Shown one piece after another: positions 17,071 through 25,392 of a stretch of DNA of 64,000 nucleotides. Where the stretch lies: positions 1-64,000 of the forward strand of contig CAYSWL010000001.1 in assembly GCA_964434745.1 (NCBI GenBank), read 5' to 3'. This stretch comes from JADGNF01 sp964434745. Its GTDB lineage: Archaea > Thermoproteota > Bathyarchaeia > Bathyarchaeales > Bathycorpusculaceae. Position 1 is the first letter of the stretch, and each line of letters starts with the position of its first letter. The notes below the pieces were generated by a model. The model saw only the letters and a program-made list of their open reading frames with translations, was not told where the DNA came from and ran no database searches. The position numbers were made by a program, and so were the translations under genes.

Positions 17071-17144
17071 ACGCTTTTTTAAAGGTCGGTATGAGAGACT
17101 TTATTATAGTCTGTTGTAAATCTTGAAAAGAAGGTTATGATAGT

Positions 17145-17612
17145 TTGCCCTATTCAGTTCGATACCATTTTGTTCAATGTTTTTCAGTTCCTGCTCGTCA
17201 AGCATATGATTGGTGTATAGATTTTAATTCAGCTGATTTTCAACTTATTGGAAATTCTACCGGCGCTCGTCAAGTAGATCGGCTTGCTGACTGCACCGTA
17301 CTTTTAACAGATACTTTCCAGACTAAAACTGGTAAAGTTATAAAACAAAAACTTATACAGCTTTATCCAGATAAATTATTTTGGACTTCTACTCACCTAT
17401 TAGGTATAAATAAATGTTCACAAGTTATATATCAAATTTTAGCAGACTCTAATGATTCTTCACATCTAAACTTTGAGGCCATTTATTTAAATAATAAAAT
17501 TGCGAACCTAAATCCAGCACAAGCAAAATTGATGGCTGATAATTTGTGCATGCAAGATATAGAAGTATGGCAGTTATTGGCTAAAGTTATGGAAAAAGAA
17601 CTGGTAAAGTGA
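17145..17612 (+). CDS. SRPBCC-like small ligand-binding protein
   Basis: The 155-residue protein looks like a member of the START/SRPBCC helix-grip fold: it opens with F-V-Q-C-F-S-V-P-A-R-Q-A-Y-D-W-C-I-D-F, the usual strand-helix start, and ends with a long C-terminal helix (M-A-D-N-L-C-x6-E-V-W-Q-L-L-A). The middle alternates short strands. It begins at TTG 17145. Such proteins bind hydrophobic ligands or act as cyclases; nothing here specifies the ligand. It lies 74 bases downstream of nre and converges on the pyrophosphatase gene. Confidence 0.6.
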   Translation: MPYSVRYHFVQCFSVPARQAYDWCIDFNSADFQLIGNSTGARQVDRLADCTVLLTDTFQTKTGKVIKQKLIQLYPDKLFWTSTHLLGINKCSQVIYQILADSNDSSHLNFEAIYLNNKIANLNPAQAKLMADNLCMQDIEVWQLLAKVMEKELVK

Positions 17613-17633
17613 CCTGTAGATCTATTGGTATAT

Positions 17634-18185
17634 TCATTCGTGGTTTAAAGGTGTTTTTTCGTTTAATTCGCGGTATTTTGTCATCGCTTGATTTATCACT
17701 TCTTGGGCTTGTTGAGCATTTTTCCATTCTTTGACTTTTACCCACTTATGTGGTTCAAGACGTTTGTAGGTTTCAAAGAATTCCTGAATTTCTATTAACC
17801 TATGTTTGTGTATATCTGCTATATCGTGGTAACCTTCGAATCTAGCATCATTGACAAGTACTGAAAGGATTTTTGTATCTAATCCTGCTTCATCTTCAAT
17901 TACAAGGGCTCCTACAACTCGAACCTTTACTATACATCCTACAGTTAATGGCGCATTACTTAGTACCATAATGTCTAATGGGTCGTTATCTTCAGACCAT
18001 GTTTGTGGAACAAAACCATACTCAACTGGAAACACCACAGACGATGGTATAATTCGATCTAACACAAAAGCCTCCCATTTGAGATTATATTCATATTTGT
18101 CTCTAGACCCGCTGACTACCTCTATAACCATATTCAAAATTTGTGGCGGTTTATCGCCTGCTGGTAAATCTTTCCAGAAGTTCAT
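17634..18185 (-). CDS. ppa: soluble inorganic pyrophosphatase (family I)
   Basis: Hydrolyses pyrophosphate to drive biosynthesis. The 183-residue length and motifs are those of family I: I-E-V-x2-G-S-R-D-K-Y-E-Y, Y-G-F-V-P-Q-T-W, and the metal-binding D-N-D-P-L-D-I-M-V. The usual later acidic pair appears as D-E-A-G-L-D-T-K-I. It is transcribed alone, convergent with the SRPBCC gene. Start M-N-F-W-K-D-L-P-A-G-D is typical of archaeal enzymes. Confidence 0.96.
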   Translation of the reverse strand: MNFWKDLPAGDKPPQILNMVIEVVSGSRDKYEYNLKWEAFVLDRIIPSSVVFPVEYGFVPQTWSEDNDPLDIMVLSNAPLTVGCIVKVRVVGALVIEDEAGLDTKILSVLVNDARFEGYHDIADIHKHRLIEIQEFFETYKRLEPHKWVKVKEWKNAQQAQEVINQAMTKYRELNEKTPLNHE

Positions 18186-18248
18186 CTATAAATCTCCGTT
18201 CATAAGCACACTGATAGCCGCAAATTTAAGGATTATTTAATGGAGAAA

Positions 18249-19037
18249 TTATTCTTTTGAATTAAAGAAAGACTCTAGCTTTGTGTTGCCCGGTTTTTTG
18301 AGTACCTCAGCACATTTTTTAGGGTCAAGTTCTTTAAATTCTAATCCCATTTCTGATAATAGGCGTTGAACATCTTTACCTAAGCTAGGTGCCACAAGTA
18401 CGGCACGTATTTTTCGGTTCACCTTAGCTTTAATTGGTTCTATGTATTTAGAAAGTTGTAATGCAGCATCTTTATTGGCAGTTTTACGTTTGACTTCTAT
18501 GATGACCAGTCTGCCATCTTTATCTTCGCCATAGATGTCTACAAATCCCGGTTCAACATGTTTTTCCCAGCTAATCGGTTTGAAGCCTTCTTCAAACAGT
18601 TCGGGCTTAAGCAGTATGGCGCGGTGCATGTCATCTTCGGTTGCGTGCAGTAAAAACTCTCCGCAATCTGTTAAGCCTAAAGCAGAAACCATGTAGATTA
18701 CATCAAAGGTTACATGGACACTTTCACGCGGTTTTTGCCTAACTCCGTGAATTTCTAGGGCTGTTTCGTTGGTTTGTATATGGAAGACGCTGCCTGCAGG
18801 TTGCCAATTAACAGGTTCGTAGCCGACTGGGCGATGCACCAGCAATGAGCCGTCCTCTTTGATGATTAGTAACCTTTCGCCAGGTTCAAGTGTGGATCTT
18901 GCGCGGCCTGAGTAGTGGACATGGCAATTCCCTGCTACGACAAGGGTGCGTCTTTGTGATATGGCTTTGCCAATTATGGTGCTAGCTTCAGCTAAAGTAG
19001 GGTTTGCTTGAACAGTTAGTTTATTTGAGTCCTGCAA
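18249..19037 (-). CDS. nucS: mismatch endonuclease NucS (EndoMS)
   Basis: NucS/EndoMS cuts both strands at mismatches and starts non-canonical mismatch repair in many archaea and actinobacteria. The 262-residue protein shows the N-terminal DNA-binding part (R-R-T-L-V-V-A-G-N-C-x-V-x-Y-S-G-R-A) and the nuclease core G-F-V-D-I-Y-G-E-D-K-D-G-R-L-V-I-I-E-V-K-R, which holds the D-x(n)-E-x-K catalytic set. The C-terminus has T-K-L-E-S-F-F, a PCNA-box-like motif. It is divergent from the methyltransferase gene, with its first codons close to that gene's promoter. Confidence 0.95.
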   Translation of the reverse strand: MQDSNKLTVQANPTLAEASTIIGKAISQRRTLVVAGNCHVHYSGRARSTLEPGERLLIIKEDGSLLVHRPVGYEPVNWQPAGSVFHIQTNETALEIHGVRQKPRESVHVTFDVIYMVSALGLTDCGEFLLHATEDDMHRAILLKPELFEEGFKPISWEKHVEPGFVDIYGEDKDGRLVIIEVKRKTANKDAALQLSKYIEPIKAKVNRKIRAVLVAPSLGKDVQRLLSEMGLEFKELDPKKCAEVLKKPGNTKLESFFNSKE

Positions 19038-19099
19038 GTTGCTTCGACCAAAGCGTTTTAGAATACGTTAGTATACATAAGAGTTCTGAAGGATTCCGT

Positions 19100-19750
19100 G
19101 TGAATAGATGGAAGCATAAAAGATCAGTACGATACCGCTACGACAAAACAGCACAGACTTACGATCGCCGGTATTGTAATGAGCAGGAAGCTAAATATCA
19201 AGCTGCCCTCGACGGGCTAACTGTAAGGCTCCAGAGTATTGTGCTTGACGTTGGATGTGGCACTGGCCTTTTTTTTGACCGCATAGCTGATAAGGCAAAT
19301 AAAGTTGTCGGTTTAGATCTTTCGCGTGAGTTGCTATTTAAAGCAAAATCGCGTGCCAAAGCGCATGATAATGTGTTTGTGGTTTTAGGGGATGCTGATT
19401 ATTTGCCTTTTGTGGATAGTTTTTTTGATTTTGTTTTTACTTTTACAGTGCTTCAGAATATGCCCAAGCCTGTGGAGATGCTGCAAGAGCTTAGCCGTGT
19501 GGTAAAGCCTGAGGCGCCAATTGTGGTTACGGCGTTGAAGCGGGCTATCTCGTTGGAGAACTTTGCAGATATGCTGGAGCAAACAGGGTTGAGGGCTACT
19601 GAACTTCGAGAAGATGAACAACTCCAATGCTACGTGGTTACTGCTGCCCAAAGCGCAAAATCACCCGTTCTGGATGAGTTGATTGATAAGGGCGCGAGAG
19701 GAAATGAAGCGTTTCTGGCGCGTGCTTTTCGTCCGCTGGTAAAAAGGTAA
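19100..19750 (+). CDS. class I SAM-dependent methyltransferase
   Basis: Methyltransferase of the Methyltransf_11 type, 216 residues. Motif I is V-L-D-V-G-C-G-T-G-L-F near residues 50-60; motif II follows as V-V-G-L-D-L-S; then L-G-D-A-D-Y-L-P-F and L-Q-E-L-S-R-V-V-K-P. I choose GTG 19100, eight bases after GAAGGATT. A longer frame from 19004 would overlap the divergent nucS gene and has no ribosome-binding site. The N-terminal Y-D-K-T-A-Q-T-Y-D-R-R-Y resembles small-molecule or tRNA methyltransferases; the substrate cannot be told. Confidence 0.85.
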   Translation: MNRWKHKRSVRYRYDKTAQTYDRRYCNEQEAKYQAALDGLTVRLQSIVLDVGCGTGLFFDRIADKANKVVGLDLSRELLFKAKSRAKAHDNVFVVLGDADYLPFVDSFFDFVFTFTVLQNMPKPVEMLQELSRVVKPEAPIVVTALKRAISLENFADMLEQTGLRATELREDEQLQCYVVTAAQSAKSPVLDELIDKGARGNEAFLARAFRPLVKR

Positions 19751-20065
19751 AAGTTTAGTTTAATACGGTTGCCATGAAAAGAGTATTAAATAGATCAGAA
19801 GGGTGTTAAGCGGCTTAAGCCAGTCTTAAAGATTAATTGGAACTATAAGGTTTTTTGGTTCTTGTTCGCGTAGGGGATACTCCAAAAAATGGTGTGGATG
19901 TTTTGTTAGCCTTCGCCAAGATGTTCATGTGGGCTTCTAAAATTTTGTTGATTTGGAAATTCTTTTAGAAAATGATTTTTCTTAAGAATAATCTTTCTAT
20001 CACGTGCGTATTTCCCAACACAAATCTAAATCTACTTTGCTGGTTTGTTATTCAAATTTTTTTAT
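19751..20065. other. 315-bp gap before the MITE
   Basis: The stretch between the methyltransferase gene and the MITE has no convincing frame. Its AT-rich sequence carries no repeat shared with elsewhere in the window that I can see. Confidence 0.35.
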
Positions 20066-20070
20066 AGGTT

Positions 20071-20191
20071 TAGAGGGGTGTGCATTATTCTTGTTTTTAG
20101 CAATTTTTTGATTTCTTTTGTCAACCCCAATTTTTGCTTAAAAAAGAACAATCACCAAAAAATACACAAAAACAAATTGTGCACACCTCTA
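20071..20191. mobile_element. MITE-like element, copy 2
   Basis: Identical to the element at 2-122 as far as I can read. Direct repeats AGGTT at 20066-20070 and 20192-20196 flank it exactly, so the 5-bp target-site duplication is intact. Ends are TAGAGGGGTGTGCA and TGCACACCTCTA. The element is 121 bp, non-coding and largely self-complementary. Identity between two copies 20 kb apart plus an undamaged duplication suggests recent movement, presumably by a transposase encoded elsewhere. It lies 43 bases from the end of the damaged vapC. Confidence 0.85.
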
Positions 20192-20234
20192 AGGTTTAAT
20201 TTGAGGAAGAAGATTGTTTCGAAGGTTTCTAAGC

Positions 20235-20692
20235 TCAACTTTCAGAAGTCGTGATGTAGTCTTTAATGTGCTTCACTTTATAATAATCTTTGGCGTTTTC
20301 AAATAATTTATTGTCTGCTGTTATCAATTCTGCTTCTAACTTATTGCACAGATGCAGGTAAGCTGCATCATAAATTGCAATATCAACTTTGCAAGCAATC
20401 GCTAGACTCTGGGAAATGCTTGACCAATCAAATTCGTAAAGCCTTATTTGTGTATACTGCAAAAATTTAAGCGCGTCTATAGCATCAGTATGCAGGATTC
20501 TTTTTTGCTTAACCGCTACCCATAAAGCGTTTGCTGTTTCGAGCATAAGAAATGAGGGTGCAAATAGTTTAATTTGGCCGCTAAGAAAGTTATGTTTTAG
20601 TTGGTCTGCGTTTTTTTGGTATGTTTCATCGGTCAAAACCCATTTTAAGACTATGCTTGCATCTACTATATAGTTAAGCGTATGCTAATCAC
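20235..20692 (-). pseudogene. vapC: VapC-like PIN-domain toxin, apparent 5' frameshift
   Basis: PIN-domain ribonuclease toxin. All four acidic positions are present: V-D-A-S at the start, L-M-L-E-T-A-N, I-Y-D-A-A-Y and I-T-A-D-N-K. The frame holding V-D-A-S-I-V-L-K-W has a TAG only a few codons upstream and no start codon before V-D-A-S. A GTG at 20692, overlapping the vapB stop, reads V-I-S-I-R and then needs a one-base shift near 20678 to join N-Y-I-V-D-A-S. Either one base was lost, making a null toxin, or translation starts at TTG 20636 without the first Asp. Sequencing error is also possible. Confidence 0.7.
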
Positions 20693-20934
20693 ATCCGTCC
20701 TTCTTGAATCCAAGCCAAAGTTTCTTCATTAGTTACTGGTTTAGATCGTTTTCTTATTTGGTCAAGCTTTCCGAAAGCTTCTTTTTTCTTTTGCTCATCA
20801 ATTTTTTCTTGTAAGCATTCTCTGATATATTGGCTCCAGTTCAACTCGATTTTCTTCATATCTTGCTTCATTGCTTTGGGAATTTTTACCGTAATTAACT
20901 CAACTTCTTCTTGACCCAAGACATACTCCCTCAA
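20689..20934 (-). CDS. vapB: VapB-type antitoxin
   Basis: The 81-residue protein has an N-terminal ribbon-helix-helix-like DNA-binding part (V-E-L-I-T-V-K-I-P-K-A-M-K-Q-D-M, then N-W-S-Q-Y-I-R-E-C) and a basic, charged C-terminal tail expected to wrap the toxin. It directly precedes the PIN-domain gene, with stop and proposed toxin start overlapping (ATGTGA). The start is TTG 20934 with no ribosome-binding site, as expected for a leaderless transcript. It probably represses its own promoter through the palindrome at 20944-20970. Confidence 0.8.
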   Translation of the reverse strand: MREYVLGQEEVELITVKIPKAMKQDMKKIELNWSQYIRECLQEKIDEQKKKEAFGKLDQIRKRSKPVTNEETLAWIQEGRM

Positions 20935-20943
20935 ACAATACCT

Positions 20944-20970
20944 TATGTATATACTATACGTATATACATA
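20944..20970. promoter_or_regulatory. palindromic operator over the vapBC promoter
   Basis: TATGTATATAC and its exact reverse complement GTATATACATA flank a 5-bp centre. The 27-bp element covers positions about -10 to -36 from the vapB start, where the TATA box of a leaderless promoter should lie. This is the expected place for ribbon-helix-helix autorepression by the VapB-VapC complex. Confidence 0.65.
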
Positions 20971-21277
20971 TTAAAATTTATTCAAAAATTCAAATATGCC
21001 CACATCCAGTTATCTAATGCAAATAATCAAAAATCTTCACTGTCATATGTGTGCTTAATTAAAGATCTTTTAGAAAATGATTTTTCTCAAAAATAATTTT
21101 TTTCTCTGTAGCTGGCGTTAATGTGAAAAATTATTTCGCTTGATGGTAATTTTGGCGTTATCTTCGGGTAATGCCTATATTCTTTGAACTCCCATTTGAC
21201 ATTCTACTGGGCAGGTGCAGCGTTAAAAAGCCTTAGTTTTTTGACGCGTGCCTTAGTTGTATATGGTGATCAGGACT
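20971..21277. other. 307-bp gap upstream of the polyferredoxin gene
   Basis: No gene is visible. It separates the divergent vapBC promoter from the polyferredoxin gene and should contain the latter's promoter. AT-rich runs near 21095-21105 are possible TATA boxes but would give a long leader. Confidence 0.35.
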
Positions 21278-22210
21278 ATGCCGTTTAAAAAACAAAAACT
21301 CGACACGGCACAAACGTTAACCTTAGAATGGATTTTGCATGTTAAAAATTACAAGTTGACTCTTGACCGCACGCTATGTGTGGGTTGTCAGATCTGCAGC
21401 TTAGCTTGCCCCAAAGATGCTATAACACTAACTAAGCAACCAAAAATCGAAGGTGCCAAGACAACTCCCGCCAAAGTTGATATTGACTTAGAGAAATGCA
21501 ACTTTTGCGGTATATGTGACATTGCCTGCCCGTATGGTGCTGTAAAAGTGGCTGCTAATGGCCAATCTATACTTAACGTGGTTTCAAAAGAAAGCTTTCC
21601 AGAACTAATCCGTGACATTAAAGTTGATTCTAGTCAATGTCAAAGTGACTGCACTGACTGTGAGACTGCATGCCCTTTACACTTAATTACAGTTACCAAG
21701 ACTCTTGACGATAGACCAGTTAAACACGTTAGTATTTTGGCACCTGATCAACAAGCAAAAGTTCAAACAGTTATTGAAGTCCAAAAAGGATATTGTCCAA
21801 CTTGCAGAGCCTGCGAATACAAGTGTACGTCAGGTGCTCTAAAAGTACGTAAAGTATACGAAGGTAGCATATCTATTGATCAGGCTAAATGTCCAGATGG
21901 CTGCAAAGACTGCTTAGATGTTTGCCCCATTACAGGTGCACTTTTCTTAGATGATAGCGGCAAAGTGGTGGTTAACGAGGCTATATGCACCTACTGTGGA
22001 GCTTGTAAAGCTGTTTGTCCTGTTGATTCTGCCCTTTCTGTAACACGAACCAAAGTGCTTCATACACCTGTGAAGTCTGGTGCTTGGAATAAAGCCCTTG
22101 AACGTCTGACCTCTCCAGCTGATGCAGGCAAGGAGTTTAAAGCCAAGGGTAGCCAGAAAGCCCGTGAAACAGTCAGCAGACGCTTCGTCGCAGAGGAGGA
22201 TATAAGATAA
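21278..22210 (+). CDS. polyferredoxin with six 4Fe-4S motifs
   Basis: Electron-carrier protein of about 310 residues containing six cysteine motifs of ferredoxin type, including C-V-G-C-Q-I-C-S-L-A-C-P, C-N-F-C-G-I-C-D-I-A-C-P and C-T-Y-C-G-A-C-K-A-V-C-P; three have variant spacing (for example C-x-D-C-x2-C-x3-C-P). It resembles polyferredoxins that accompany Hdr or Mvh/Frh-type hydrogenases. ATG 21278 follows GATCAGG and is the likely start. Its stop overlaps the hdrA start (TAATG), so it should be made with HdrA and relay electrons to or from it. Cytoplasmic; no membrane segment. Confidence 0.88.
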   Translation: MPFKKQKLDTAQTLTLEWILHVKNYKLTLDRTLCVGCQICSLACPKDAITLTKQPKIEGAKTTPAKVDIDLEKCNFCGICDIACPYGAVKVAANGQSILNVVSKESFPELIRDIKVDSSQCQSDCTDCETACPLHLITVTKTLDDRPVKHVSILAPDQQAKVQTVIEVQKGYCPTCRACEYKCTSGALKVRKVYEGSISIDQAKCPDGCKDCLDVCPITGALFLDDSGKVVVNEAICTYCGACKAVCPVDSALSVTRTKVLHTPVKSGAWNKALERLTSPADAGKEFKAKGSQKARETVSRRFVAEEDIR

Positions 22211-24675
22211 TGAGTGAATCCCAAAATATAATTTCAACTAATTCAAATTCTTCAACTAACCAGCTGCGCATCGGTGTTTTCGTATGTCATTGTGGGTTAA
22301 ATATTGCTGGTACAGTAGACATTAAGCAACTTGTAGAATACTCAAAATCTCTATCTGACGTAGTATTTGTCAAAGAGAATCGCTATACTTGTGCTGACCC
22401 TGGACAAGAAGAAATTCGTAAAGCAATAAAAGAAGAAAATCTAAACCGAGTTGTCATAGCTGCTTGTTCTCCACGTATGCACGAAGCCACCTTCCGACGC
22501 ACAGTTTCTGAGGCAGGATTGAACCCGTTTCTTTACGAAATGGCCAATATCCGTGAGTTCGCCTCATGGTGTCATGGTAACAACCCAAAAGAGGCAACAG
22601 AGCGCGCTAAAGATGCTATACGCGTAGCAGTGGCCAAAGCACGGCATTTAGCTCCATTGCAAACTATTAAGGTACCTGTAACTAACAAAGCGCTAGTAGT
22701 CGGCGGCGGCATCGCAGGCATTAACTCTGCTTTGGATCTTGCTGAAATGGGGTATAAAGTTTACTTACTTGAGAAAAGTGAAAGCATTGGCGGCCATATG
22801 GCTGCTCTTGACAAAACTTTTCCTACACTTGACTGCAGCATTTGCATTGAAGGTCCTAAAATGGTGGATGCTGGACGTCATCCTAATATAGAAATAATTG
22901 CTAACGCTGATTTGCTCAAAGTCGATGGCTACGTCGGTAATTTCCGGGTTAAAATTCGAAAGAATCCCCGCTATGTTATATCTGAACGTTGTACTGGATG
23001 CGGTGAATGTAAAGACGCGTGTCCTATAGAATACCCCAATGAATGGGACTTGAATTTGGGTACTCGCAAAGCAATATCAGTACCTTTCGATCAAGCTGTA
23101 CCCTTAACATACACAATTAATCGTGATTATTGCATTGAATGTTTCAAATGTGTAGATGCTTGCGGAGCACGTGACGCTATAAACTTTGAACAGCAACCTG
23201 AAGAAGTCAATATCGAAGTCGGCGCTATTATCATAGCCACTGGATTTGACACATATTTACCTTATGATATGCCACTGCTTGGTTATGGTAAATATCCGAA
23301 TGTGTTAACTTCAATGGAGTTCGAACGGCTAATTTTGGCTGCTGGTCCGACTGGTGGTAAAGTGATCAGGGGCTCTGATGGTAAAAAGCCAAATTCAGTT
23401 GCATTCATTCAGTGCGTTGGTAGCCGTGATAAGCAGCATTATCATTACTGTAGCAACTTCTGCTGCATGTATACACTCAAACATGTAGTACAACTCAAAG
23501 AAAAGTACAAGGAAAACATTGACATCACCGTATTCTACATAGATATACGTAGTCCTAGTAAAGGATATGAAGAATTTTATGATCGCGCACGTGAACTAGG
23601 TGTTAACTTTATCCGCGGAAGAGTTAGTCGTATAGATGAAGACCCATCAACTCACAATCTTACTGTTCATTCAGAAGATACTGATCTAGGCGTGCCAGTA
23701 GAGATTAACGCCGAAATGGTTGTGCTAGCTACTGCATCAATACCCGCAAAAGGCTCAGAAGACATAGCACGAGTTCTCAATCTACAACGTGATGCCAATG
23801 GATTTTTCATGGAAAGCCACCCAAAGCTAAAACCACTTGATGCCCCAACAGACGGAGTATTCTTCGCAGGGTCGTGCAACGGACTTAAAGACATACCCTC
23901 CAGTGTTTCTCAAGGCTGCGGAGCAGCATCACGTGCAGCTACAGTAATATCTAAACCAAACTGGCAAATTGAACCCATAGTCTCCATAGTCGACTCAGAA
24001 AAATGCAAAAACAAAACTAGTAAATGTGGTATATGCGTAGAAAAATGCCCCTATGGCGCAATAAAAGCAGAAGAAGGAAAACCTGCACATGTTATAACTG
24101 CTAGCTGTCATGGATGCGGAACATGTGTTGCTGAATGTCCCCATAATGCTATAACCCAAAATCACTTCACTGACGAACAAATTATGGCCCAAATTAACTC
24201 TGCACTGGAAACTAACCCTGAAGACAAAATCTTAGCGTTTTTGTGCAATTGGTGCAGTTACGCTGGTGCGGATCTTGCTGGAACTAGCCGTTTTGAGTAC
24301 CCCTCCAATGTACGCGTGATTCGCGTAATGTGCTCAGGGCGCGTTAGTAATGACTTCATATTTGAAGCCTTCCGATTAGGCGCTGGTACAGTCATGATTG
24401 GGGCATGTCACTTACCTTACGACTGCCACTACATTAACGGTAATGCCAGAATGAAAGAACGTACTGATGCATTACGACCTATGCTGCAAAAAATTGGCCT
24501 TAGTCCGCAAAGACTGCGTGTTGAATATATATCCGCTGCCGAAGGTACTCGTTTTGCCGAAGTTATTAAAGAAATTGACACTGATATGAAAACGTTAGGT
24601 AAAGCTAAAATCCGTCAAGAAAACCTAAAGATGAATATAATTCTTGAAAATTTGCTAAAACGAAGAGGTAGGTAA
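22210..24675 (+). CDS. hdrA: HdrA-MvhD fusion flavoprotein
   Basis: Heterodisulfide reductase subunit A family flavoprotein fused to an MvhD-like domain, 821 residues. Order: N-terminal Cys segment (V-F-V-C-H-C-G); FAD Rossmann motif V-V-G-G-G-I-A-G-I-N near 150; the HdrA-specific C-S-I-C-I-E-G-P-K-M; two ferredoxin motifs; the second half of the FAD domain; two more ferredoxin motifs near 600-650 (C-G-I-C-V-E-K-C-P, C-H-G-C-G-T-C-V-A-E-C-P); then the MvhD domain with C-N-W-C-S-Y-A-G-A-D and later Cys. HdrA is the bifurcating flavin subunit and MvhD passes electrons from a donor enzyme. HdrB/C and a hydrogenase or formate dehydrogenase are not in the window, so partners are unknown. Confidence 0.93.
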   Translation: MSESQNIISTNSNSSTNQLRIGVFVCHCGLNIAGTVDIKQLVEYSKSLSDVVFVKENRYTCADPGQEEIRKAIKEENLNRVVIAACSPRMHEATFRRTVSEAGLNPFLYEMANIREFASWCHGNNPKEATERAKDAIRVAVAKARHLAPLQTIKVPVTNKALVVGGGIAGINSALDLAEMGYKVYLLEKSESIGGHMAALDKTFPTLDCSICIEGPKMVDAGRHPNIEIIANADLLKVDGYVGNFRVKIRKNPRYVISERCTGCGECKDACPIEYPNEWDLNLGTRKAISVPFDQAVPLTYTINRDYCIECFKCVDACGARDAINFEQQPEEVNIEVGAIIIATGFDTYLPYDMPLLGYGKYPNVLTSMEFERLILAAGPTGGKVIRGSDGKKPNSVAFIQCVGSRDKQHYHYCSNFCCMYTLKHVVQLKEKYKENIDITVFYIDIRSPSKGYEEFYDRARELGVNFIRGRVSRIDEDPSTHNLTVHSEDTDLGVPVEINAEMVVLATASIPAKGSEDIARVLNLQRDANGFFMESHPKLKPLDAPTDGVFFAGSCNGLKDIPSSVSQGCGAASRAATVISKPNWQIEPIVSIVDSEKCKNKTSKCGICVEKCPYGAIKAEEGKPAHVITASCHGCGTCVAECPHNAITQNHFTDEQIMAQINSALETNPEDKILAFLCNWCSYAGADLAGTSRFEYPSNVRVIRVMCSGRVSNDFIFEAFRLGAGTVMIGACHLPYDCHYINGNARMKERTDALRPMLQKIGLSPQRLRVEYISAAEGTRFAEVIKEIDTDMKTLGKAKIRQENLKMNIILENLLKRRGR

Positions 24676-24729
24676 GGTAGTATCTACCTGACCTAACCTG
24701 ACCATTTTGTACTATTTCTTATATTCTTT

Positions 24730-25392
24730 TTAGAATTGTTTTTTGTTGAAGATTGCTATTGATATGGCTATGATTGTCGTTGTTGCTATGGCGGCGATGG
24801 CTGCAGTAACTAGTGTAGCATTTGATATCTCTAGGAGTGTTGGCATGATGGAAATTAAAGCTGAGATTTGGTTTCCACCGTATATGACTAATATTGCTCC
24901 TACAAGTACGCTAGGTGAGGCAACCCCTATTAGTACGCCTGTGGCGCATGAAACTGCAATTGAAGCTAATGCAACGATTAAAGATTCTCCTGCGTTAGAT
25001 AGTACTATTGTTGATAGTGTTCCTATTGTTGCGTAGTCTACAACTATGCCTGCAGCTATGGCTATGAGGCTTGCTATGGCAACGCATAGATATACAGCCA
25101 AAAACTTGGCTATTATAATCTCTCCTCTTTTTATTGGGCGTATGAGGAATAGTTCATAGACATGTCTGTTCTTTTCATTGATGATAAATACAGATAGCAT
25201 TACTGCAGCTAAGGTTCCACCTATGCTTGATACTACCACAGCAGAGACAAGTGTGAAGGGTATATCCTGCTCGTTATATGCGAGGAAGCGGAATAGAATG
25301 GAAATTAGAGGTAAACCTATCCAAAGTGCAATCATGACTTTGGATTTATAAAATCCTTTTAGTTCATCTTTGAATAGTAAAGGTAAATTCAT
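24730..25392 (-). CDS. ABC transporter permease (ABC-2 type)
   Basis: Integral membrane subunit of 220 residues with about six hydrophobic helices, starting after a short cytoplasmic N-terminus (L-L-F-K-D-E-L-K-G-F-Y-K-S-K). It contains the R-P-I-K-R-G-E-I-I-I-A-K-F motif between helices, usual for ABC-2-type exporters such as NosY or copper-processing permeases. It overlaps the ATPase gene by four bases (ATGA) and forms a complete two-gene exporter with it. The substrate is unknown; neighbouring NosD-like remains suggest, weakly, a Nos-type system. Confidence 0.85.
   Translation of the reverse strand: MNLPLLFKDELKGFYKSKVMIALWIGLPLISILFRFLAYNEQDIPFTLVSAVVVSSIGGTLAAVMLSVFIINEKNRHVYELFLIRPIKRGEIIIAKFLAVYLCVAIASLIAIAAGIVVDYATIGTLSTIVLSNAGESLIVALASIAVSCATGVLIGVASPSVLVGAILVIYGGNQISALISIMPTLLEISNATLVTAAIAAIATTTIIAISIAIFNKKQF

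Noticed and set aside
19004..19099. N-terminal extension of the methyltransferase
   Set aside because: Overlaps the divergent nucS start; GTG 19100 has a good ribosome-binding site.
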